From Spisula solida (taxonomy: Eukaryota > Mollusca > Bivalvia > Venerida > Mactridae): a stretch of 64,000 nucleotides of DNA. This document shows, one piece after another, positions 56,840-64,000 of this stretch. The notes under the pieces were generated by a model that saw only the letters and a list, made by a program, of their open reading frames with translations, ran no database searches and was not told the DNA's origin. The position numbers were made by a program, and so were the translations under genes. How positions within the stretch are numbered: the stretch's first letter is position 1; every line of letters begins with the position of its first letter. Location: positions 42,759,822 to 42,823,821 of the forward strand of contig OX365955.1 in NCBI GenBank assembly GCA_947247005.1, given 5' to 3'.

Positions 56840-57601
56840 CAGTACAACTTCGATGCATCGAACTACCTTCGGACAGGGAAAATAGTTCAAGCCATCTATC
56901 TGTTCGAGGCATCAAAGGTAAGATGACCCGTACAAATCGTGTGAGTGTATTGCATAATTAATTCACATAAATTTATGCATGTGTACCATTATGGATCATT
57001 ATGCATTATAATAATGAAATGTAATATAGTTTGACAAAATTGACCTGGAATCTGATTTATCTTTGGCCAGCTCTTCAAATGTTCACATGAAAGTCTTATA
57101 CTACCGTTTATACAAAGCAGCGAGTCACGAAATATTCTTATGTTCGAGGTCAAGTTCGACTAACAATAAATAAATGGAAATGAAACAACACATTTTACAT
57201 ACTTTAAAAAATGATTATTTTATCCTGATATATTGTTGCTACTAAATTTTATTAACAAAAACAATTTTCTTCCCGGCCTTCATTAACTATTTAATGGATC
57301 TATAAGTGTTTAGTTTCTCAAAACTTGTTATACAATGCAGTGTACACAAACAATTAATAGGTACAGTAATTATCACAACTTGTTAATATACCTGTTGCCG
57401 ACTGTCTGCAGTCGAACAATCAATTTCAACACTCAATAAAAGTTAAATCATAGCTAGGGACCCTCCAATCAGTTCCAGTGTTCGACCTAGATACTGTTCG
57501 AGTCATCGATTGTTTCACAATATGAATAAAGAAGAGATTTTGCCTGGACCGAAGAACCAGTTTGAGGCATCTAGGGTGTTCGAGGCATTGAAGTTCTACT
57601 G
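56840..57601. mobile_element. pogo/Tigger-like non-autonomous TIR element (762 bp)
   Basis: Ends CAGTACAACTTCGATGCATC and the complement CAGTAGAACTTCAATGCCTC, flanked by TA. GTTCGAGGCATC-type words are repeated near both ends. No transposase. Confidence 0.78.
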
Positions 57602-58383
57602 TAACTATTTTGGTATCAGATTACATCCCTGGCCCCAATTCCACGAAAAAACTTAAGTCATTGCTCAGCTGAGACTGTTATTTTGAATTTATTATATGAC
57701 TACAAGTATAGTCTTGTTATGTAGATGCTACCAGAAACTGTGTATTTATTGCTAAATAATGATATAGTAGGCGATTTTTGTATGTAATGCTCATGGAAAT
57801 CCAACAGTAATGAATGATAAAGAACGTCATACTTGAGCCTGTTATAACAGACTTAAGTTTTTGCTTTAGATGTTTATAACTTTAAAACACTATTTTCTGT
57901 AAAAATTGGACTTATGTATTGCTCTATTAAATAGGCATCTAACTGTAATGGAACAGTATATACAAGTATAAACGAAAGTCATTTAACCAACAAAATATGT
58001 TTTTAAAATAGCGGTCTCACCTGAGCAATAACTTCACTTTTTCATGGAATTGGGGCCTGGACCAGGAGTGTCAACACAGCCAAATTAAAAATCCTAAAAA
58101 CATATGCGGCCAAGCATTTTTGCCAAACAAGATGCCTTCACCCACATTGTTTACATATTTAATTCAGAAAATCCATCAGAACAGATTAAATTGACCATAA
58201 CTTTGTCATTTCTCAAGATATTTTCATCAGATAACTTTTATTTGGCCAGAAACCATAGCTCTATCAGGATTTGTAGTCCAGAATTCCGGATTAATCAGGA
58301 ATATTGACACACCTGCTTAGCGGACAAAATATAATATCACAATCAGAAAAGCATGAAATAACAAAGACACAAATTATACATAC
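57602..58383. other. Intron sequence next to TRIM-like exon 1; short inverted repeat
   Basis: GGCCCCAATTCCACGAAAAA (about 57632) and TTTTTCATGGAATTGGGGCC (about 58037) form inverted ends of a probable element of about 425 bp, with GCTCAGCTGAGAC/GTCTCACCTGAGC inside them. No exon was seen. Confidence 0.5.
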
Positions 58384-58736
58384 TTGTGATCGATCATAAA
58401 ACACACGGAACATCCAACGACATTATGGTCCCCGCAGAACATGTTAACCACTTCAAGATGGTGCAGCTTACACAGTTCCGTCGGCACTGCTTTAAACTTC
58501 TGTCCGGAACCCGTTGATGAATGTTGTATAGGGTCTACTAAGACATGTCCAGTCAGTAAACTATCATGACTCACCACACAGTGCACACAAAAATACTGCT
58601 TACAAATCGCACAGTATTTTGAAGCTTCTTTATTCAAATTTTTCCTTGTACAAGGAGTACAACATAACTCAAAAAACATGTCCCCCGCATTTCGCTGAGA
58701 GCGAGTAAGATTCGTACTGTCCATCCAAGCGGCCAT
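58384..58736 (-). CDS. TRIM-like protein, exon 1: two B-box zinc fingers
   Basis: The start ATG at 58736 sits in a good context (AAGATGG); a longer frame begins at a TTG and is not used. The exon codes for residues 1-117 plus two bases of Lys118. B-box 1 ligands: C26, C29, C42, C45, C50, C53, H57, H64. B-box 2 ligands: C89, H92, C101, H104, C109, C112, H117, plus C120 from exon 2. The first 20 residues are short and contain no RING. The donor is CACAA|GTATGT. Phase 2 here meets phase 2 at 41766, which is strong evidence that the two distant pieces form one gene. Alternatively exon 1 could also splice to other downstream exons. Confidence 0.9.
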
Positions 58737-58786
58737 CTTCAATGATGTCTGTTGATCAAAATGTTCACGCCTACCACATGACAGCT

Positions 58787-58794
58787 TATTTATA
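58787..58794 (-). promoter_or_regulatory. TATA box of the TRIM-like gene
   Basis: TATAAATA on the minus strand lies about 51-58 bp upstream of the start ATG. Transcription would then begin near 58760, leaving a 5' UTR of only about 25 nt. An E-box-like CATGTGG lies between. Confidence 0.55.
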
Positions 58795-58819
58795 ACAATC
58801 TGGTGACCTTCACCTTAGC

Positions 58820-59935
58820 TTTATACGGAGGAATATTTTTTAAAATAAATATTACTACACCTTTTTGGCTTAAACTTTTTTGGCTTAAACTTTTTTTAAG
58901 TTCATTATCTGTAAGTCAAGTACAAAAAATGAAATGTTAAGATTATTGATAAACACGTGACTGTTTGTACTTTTAAACTTTAAAATTAGCCCAAAATGAT
59001 ATAACTTTTACAATACTCTCATAAATTTCCTGGCAGAGTTGTTTCCCTTGGATGAGAATTGCTCAGCCTTCAAAGTTCACTATAAACTAGGGTTTGCCAT
59101 CACTAACGTAACAGTGTAAAGAAACTATTTATTTACCAAATAAACTCAACTGTTTAAAGAAACTATTTATTTACCGAATAAACTCAACTGTTTAAAGAAA
59201 CTATTTATTTATCGAATAAACTCAACTGTTTAAAGAAACTATTTATTTACCGAATAAACTCAACTGTTTAAAGAAACTATTTATTTACCAAATAAACTCA
59301 ACTGTTTAAAGAAACTATTTATTTACCGAATAAACTCAACTGTTTAAAGAAACTATTTATTTACCAAATAAACTCAACTGTTTAAAGAAATTATTTATTA
59401 TTTACAGAATAATTAACTACGCCAGCTTAAGCCGAATTTTTTAAGGCTGATCAAAACCAGGATTTCTTCATACCACCAACCTACACACCTAGTATCATTA
59501 CAATACATTGAACGCAAGTTATCGAAGATTCAGTAACAAATGTGGTATTTTCAATATTTCTGTTGCCATAGAAACCACAACTTTTGTTAAATTGAAACAA
59601 TAAGAAAGTCTGTGTAATCCTTAACATTTTTCTCTACTCATCCAGTTTCTTCATATCATTAATCATAAACCCTACTTTGATATTTTTTAAGTTATGCCAA
59701 TATCCAGTTTAGGTGAAATATTTTGACTATTTCTGTTTCCATAGCAACCACAATTTTTGTAAGAATCAAAATTTCACGGACTGCATAATCCCCTTACTGG
59801 TCTCTACTCACATACCAAGTTTCATAAACCTAGCATGGAAGCTTTTTAGCTACGTCAGATTTCTGGACGGAATAATAGACGAAAAAGGTTTTTAATGTGA
59901 CAATCATACAGAGTGATGGTAGTAAATTTAGCCAC
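58820..59935. repeat. Non-coding interval with a 38 bp tandem array
   Basis: 59107-59410 holds about eight copies of a 38 bp unit (AACTGTTTAAAGAAACTATT followed by TATTTACCGAATAAACTC), with ACCAAAT/ACCGAAT alternating. The remainder contains two diverged copies of a block with TTTCTGTTGCCATAGAAACC at about 59557 and 59730. No gene was seen. Confidence 0.65.
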
Positions 59936-59939
59936 ATAA

Positions 59940-60149
59940 AACAAGAAATATCACTGAATGTGATGAATACCCCCAGAAACTGTTTAACACAGTCAGCTAT
60001 GCACAACTAGACTTAAAATTGATCTGACCAAGTCCAATGTGTGTTGACGATATGCACAACTAGACTTGGTACTGATTAGTCATGCAAAGTTTCGATGAAA
60101 TACGACAAATGGTTACAGAGAAATTAGCCCGGACAAAATTTACAAGTGG
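59940..60149 (+). mobile_element. Family E fragment
   Basis: ACAAGAAATATCACTGAATG start and one shortened core, ending GGACAAAATTTACAAGTGGA where a family B element begins. That is the same host position at which family B sits inside the family E copy at 45.7 kb. Confidence 0.75.
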
Positions 60150-60628
60150 AAACAAGACTGCGTTCAATAAACGCTTATGCCCCCTGTGGAAGCCTTGTCC
60201 ATAAATAAGTCTAAGTCCAAAATTAGGTCAAGGTGAAGGTCAAAATGGGGTCAGGTGATACAGGTGTGTGGAGAGTGTTCATATACAACATCCATGCAAG
60301 TTTGGAAGCTTTGTAGCAAGCCATAATGATGCTAGAAGAAACGGTCAATTTGGGTTAACCAGGACGGACGGACAAACGGACGGACGTTCTAACAAAACGG
60401 TATTTATGTGGCTACAATACGGAATGAAGGGTATTATGTGTCTAATTGTAGCCACATAAAAGAAAATTTTAGCCACGTAAGAGCCAATTCTACTTTCGTT
60501 TTCACTATTTTCAACTGGTTTGTCCATAGAAAGTAGCCACCTAAGTACCCGTTTGTGGGCGCGAACGGACGGACGGACAGGTGAATCACTATATGCCTCC
60601 CGATCTATTGATACGGGGGCATAAAAAA
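60150..60628 (+). mobile_element. Family B element with a 180 bp insert in its ACGG tract
   Basis: ACAAGACTGCGTTCAATAAA to ATACGGGGGCATAAAA. In the middle of the ACGG tract (60387-60565) an insert carries TATGTGGCTACAAT and its complement ATTGTAGCCACATA, with AGCCAC(G/C)TAAG words repeated, so it is probably a small MITE. Confidence 0.75.
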
Positions 60629-61092
60629 CATTTTAGCCACATAAATAGGACTTGAAAGGGTGGACCAAGTGCCTGATAAACTGAGTGATGGACTGAAAGA
60701 TGCCGAGCAAACATGTAGCCCATCTGGTTGAAAACTGGTAGGGGACTAATAATACATTACTAGAAATTCGTGCCCTCGGCAAATTATGTCATGCCTCGGC
60801 GCACGGTGAAAAATGGCTACAACTTAAATTAGCCTTCAATTTGATCTTTGACCTTCAACTGTGACCTTGACCTTTGAGATAGGAACCTGGGGGTTGGGCA
60901 TGACACTCCGCCTCATGGAGGTTAACATTCATGCCAATGTAGGAAAGATTGGTCAATGTATGACAAAGGTATGGTCCAGACAAGCTTCAATTTGACCTTT
61001 GACCTCCAACTGTGACCTTGACCTTTGAGACAGGAATCTGGGGGTTGGGCATGATACTCAGCCTCATGTAGGTTAACGTTCATGCCAAATAT
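60629..61092 (+). repeat. Two-copy repeat of about 150 bp (family H) and linker
   Basis: Two cores contain TGACCTTGACCTTTGAGA(T/C)AGGAA and GGGGGTTGGGCATGA. A possible element start is near 60772 (GAAATTCGTGCCCTCGGCAA). The end is lost at the family A start. Confidence 0.5.
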
Positions 61093-61815
61093 AAACAAGA
61101 GGGCCCAAAGGGCCCTAGGTCGCTCACCTGTCGTACTTGTGCATGCACACCCCTATGGTGATCCTACACATTTTCTGAATAAAATTGAAGGAAATTCAGC
61201 CTCTATTGCAAGTTTTTGTATGATTTGACCATGTGACCTAGGGTTTGACCCCAGATGACTTAATTAATATCAAACTTAACCTAGATTGTGTTGAGATGAT
61301 TATTAGGACCAAATGTCATAAAGATTAAGTGGAAATTGTAACCTCTGGTGACTACACAGGGTTTTTCTATGATCTGACCTATAATTTAAACAAAATATTT
61401 CCTCCATATAACTGTACAAATACATGCTATAAAGACAGAACAATAACTAAATACTTAAAAAAATAATTATGGTTCCAGTGGGGTTTGAACCCACGACCCT
61501 CAGGAAAATGTCAATTGACATTGTGACCTTGTTTTTGACGCCAGATGACCCAAAATCGAACTTGGCCTAGATTTTGTTGACAGGATCATTGTGACAAAGT
61601 TTCATAAAGATTAAGTTGAAATTGTAACCTCTGGTGACTGACTACACAAGGTTTTTCTATGATTTGACCTATATTTTAAACAAAATATTTTGGAATATTT
61701 TTCCTCCATATAACTGTACAAATACATGCTATAAAGCCAAACAATACCTAAACACTCAAAAAAAATAAAAATAAAATTATGGTTCCAGTGGGGGTTGAAC
61801 CCACGACCATCAGGA
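61093..61815 (+). mobile_element. Family A element, second copy of the 47275 sub-type, 3' truncated
   Basis: Nearly identical to 47277-47970, including the private features: the upstream block GCATGCACACCCCTATGGTG, a tRNA-promoter-like GGTTCCAGTGGGGTTTGAAC, and the poly-A/TAAAAATAAAA bridge. Ends without the usual ACGG tract. Confidence 0.82.
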
Positions 61816-62240
61816 AAATCTACAAATACATGTTATAAAGACAAAACAATACCTAAACATTTAAAGATATTCTTGGCGCATATTTTACATCAATGAACGA
61901 CAAAAAACACATTTCAGACAGTTAATTAATCACTAAATAGGCAGAATGAAACAATAAAATCAAAAGAAAATTGCTTGCAAGTAACAGAAAAAATAATTTA
62001 AATATTCGTAAAATTAAAAAAACTGGCAGTTTTTTTAAGTGGCGGAAATTACCGAAGTAACACGACGAGGCTCCGGACATTACCGATTCGAGAATCATGT
62101 GACCCACGGAACATGAATATTAATGAGATTTACGTCATACACAACAAAAATGGCGGATGATGTGACAACAAAAAGCCAGTTGTGACGGAATCTGCTAAGA
62201 AAAGACAGAACCATGCTTATATGCGGGACTTTGGTAAGGC
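61816..62240 (+). promoter_or_regulatory. Promoter-like segment and possible first exon
   Basis: After AT-rich sequence to 62035, the next 200 bp are CpG-richer and contain CATGTGAC (E-box), TTACGTCA (CRE-like) and CAAAAATGGCGG (YY1-like), the last overlapping an ATG at about 62150. A good 5' splice site CTTTG|GTAAGG lies near 62234. No protein is recognisable: the ATGs give 11 and 29 codon frames, so coding would have to start in a later exon. Confidence 0.35.
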
Positions 62241-62858
62241 TTGTGTCCATATCGGGAGATTATTCATTTGATGGATACACTGGAAAAGTCGATTGTCGCT
62301 GAAGTCCGACGCGAACTTCGTCAAGGATCTCTGATTGACACTGTGACAGTAGCGAAAACAAAATTCGTCTTAAATTGTGAGATGCATGCCCGTATCAACG
62401 TAACGGCTCATATGTATATATTTGTTTAATTCAGCAATATTGTACTATACAAGTGCTCTATATATACATGTATCGCTTTGAAAATTGCACGAACCAGTGC
62501 CGTCCTTGGCAATTTCGTACCCGACGCTCGATCACTGATCAGACTTAGACAGATAAGCTGTCTGCAAGTGGCTGCTTTAAATTCTGACGGTCCAGCCACT
62601 ACATATAGGCATCCCTGTATATAGATTGCGTCGAAATGGTTTGACTATGATCAGACTCTTCATCTCATGGACTTCAAATTTCTCAATTCACTTGTTTTTT
62701 CGAACTAAGTTTTTCGATAAATTTATTATAACCTGACTGTATGTTTATTCATGGAATTATATGTGATTATTCATTCATGTCCATAGTTTATTTAAGGAAT
62801 GCCTTCATGAAGTTAAGACTGAGATTTGTCATGTAAATTTCTTTTGATTATAAAATAT
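62241..62858. other. Non-coding sequence, nothing recognised
   Basis: The 62-codon frame at 62241-62429 starts at a GTG, has no recognised family and is not supported. Confidence 0.4.
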
Positions 62859-63466
62859 GAAGTGGCTAGATGTCCGGTAACCGGACATCTAGACCTGGAG
62901 TCTGGAGGTCCGGTAACCAGCCGTCTAGACAATGCTTGTAGGACAGGCTAGAGGTCCATTAATTGATTTCAAATAAATTATTTATGTTGTCATATTTTAA
63001 ACACAAAATGTCATGTTTATACTAACTCGTTTTAAGATAATTTCTTGATGGATGGGTTGATCTTGCATATAACTTTATTGAGACTTTGCAGAGTTTGTGG
63101 TACTGTCGGTGTGTCTGTGTAAAAGTGACCGAAATGCTATGTGTGGTACCCCTCAGGCTCTAGACTTTAAGTCCTTCTAAACGTGTATTAGTTCTCGCAT
63201 CACTTGTTGTCCAACACAGATCAATATTTTGTGTTTACGTGTAGGCCTGAAGAAACACTCCAGATCACTGTTATTCACAGTCAATGATTAACATTTCTGT
63301 CAAATACTATTAAACCTGTACAACCAGGTAAACACTTGTTTATGTCATGGAAATTCTTGACACAACATAAAATATGTGGTTTATACATATGAAATAAGTT
63401 ACCGGACCTCTAGCCTGTACTACAAGCATTGTATTGAGATCCGGTAACCGGATCTCTAGCCACTTC
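62859..63466. mobile_element. Mutator-like TIR element with nested palindrome
   Basis: Both ends read GAAGTGGCTAGA inward. A palindrome TCCGGTAACCGGA follows in each, and then ACAATGCTTGTAG(G/T)ACAGGC, so the inverted repeats exceed 90 bp. TATAAAATAT occurs directly before the left end (62849-62858) and one base after the right end (63468-63477): a 10 bp target duplication, the length typical of MULEs. No transposase. Confidence 0.75.
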
Positions 63467-63935
63467 CTATAAAATATGAGCACAAATAGCCATATGATAT
63501 AGGCCTATTATCAGTAACAGGATTCTGAAGAACATTCATATATTTCAGACTTGATGAGCAACTATTGAGCAAATTGTTACTACTACCCTGACTCTGAGTC
63601 ATCTATTCCAACAGTTCAAGCAGTCACCCTGTTCCATGTGGCCTTCAAAACCTAACACAGGCAACACCAGGTTCACTGGCTTATAAAACTACAGTAGTAC
63701 AGGCACTATGTAACCCGCCTGTATCAGAAATATCTCCTGACAGAAGTTGGTCATAACTTGGTGGTTCATAAAAGCTGGAACCGAATAGTTATTCATCCCA
63801 GATAAAAGGTATTTATTTGTTGTTTGTTTCATTCGAAGGTTGCATAATTGGTCAATTGGATAAAATGTATCCTTAATTATAATATGTTTGAATATTATAT
63901 GTTAAATCGACTAATTATGACCCACACCATCTTTG
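63467..63935. other. Non-coding, nothing recognised
   Basis: No frame of note, no inverted ends and no tandem repeat were seen. Confidence 0.4.
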
Positions 63936-64000
63936 AAGAGGGTGTATATATTGCTTTGCACATGATGATCAGTCGGTCGGTAGACCAAATTGTTTTTCCA
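63936..64000 (-). mobile_element. Family D element tail, cut by the window edge
   Basis: On the minus strand: a ...GGTCTACCGACCGACTGATC tract, then CATGTGCAAAGCAATATA and CACCCTCTTCAAAGATGG, the family D tail. The rest lies beyond the window. Confidence 0.7.

Larger units (their letters stand above)
41767..58383 (-). other. 16.6 kb intron of the TRIM-like gene, almost wholly repeats
   Basis: Runs from donor CACAA|GTATGT (58384/58383) to acceptor ATTTTCAG (41767). No other exon was recognised inside. It holds a 33 bp satellite, split mariner-type ends, foldbacks, MITEs and a nested set of at least five HINE-like families, listed separately. Confidence 0.85.

Noticed and set aside
62241..62429. 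62-codon plus-strand frame
   Set aside because: Starts at GTG downstream of a likely splice donor, no family recognised.

Overview
This is eukaryotic, intron-bearing, AT-rich nuclear DNA, almost certainly from a bivalve mollusc. Three things point there: many small rolling-circle-type elements built from 130-160 bp tandem cores plus ACGG/ACCG microsatellites (the 'pearl'/BIV160/HINE type known from bivalves); a RING-less B-box/coiled-coil/propeller TRIM-like gene of a kind expanded in molluscs; and a Ty3/Gypsy element. The species cannot be named from the sequence.

Layout. 1-6.2 kb: non-coding, with several terminal-inverted-repeat (TIR) elements and a large foldback. 6.2-11.7 kb: an LTR element with target-site duplication (TSD) but no coding capacity. 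12.8-17.9 kb: tandem-core elements and short tandem arrays. 17.9-29.0 kb: an 11.1 kb Ty3/Gypsy element with LTRs that look identical, gag and pol linked by a textbook -1 frameshift signal, and a third ORF coding for two C2H2-like fingers. 30.4-35.0 kb: five consecutive minus-strand exons of the nuclear-pore membrane glycoprotein gene NUP210, with introns full of minisatellites; one array has copied the 5' splice site of its own exon. 38.8-39.6 kb: a pogo-like TIR element. 39.8-58.7 kb: a two-exon minus-strand TRIM-like gene with a 16.6 kb intron made almost entirely of nested repeats. 58.8-64 kb: more repeats, a promoter-like segment near 62.1 kb and a Mutator-like TIR element.

The host genes are unrelated in function: NUP210 is a structural nucleoporin, while the TRIM-like protein is probably a cytoplasmic scaffold or immune-type factor. 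The retroelement genes act together: Gag makes the particle, the frameshift sets the Gag:Gag-Pol ratio, and ORF3 is probably made from a spliced RNA. The most notable observations are the splice-donor minisatellite in NUP210, the gag-pol frameshift signal, the accessory finger ORF, and a shared end architecture across at least six repeat families. All calls come from reading the sequence by eye; no searches were run.
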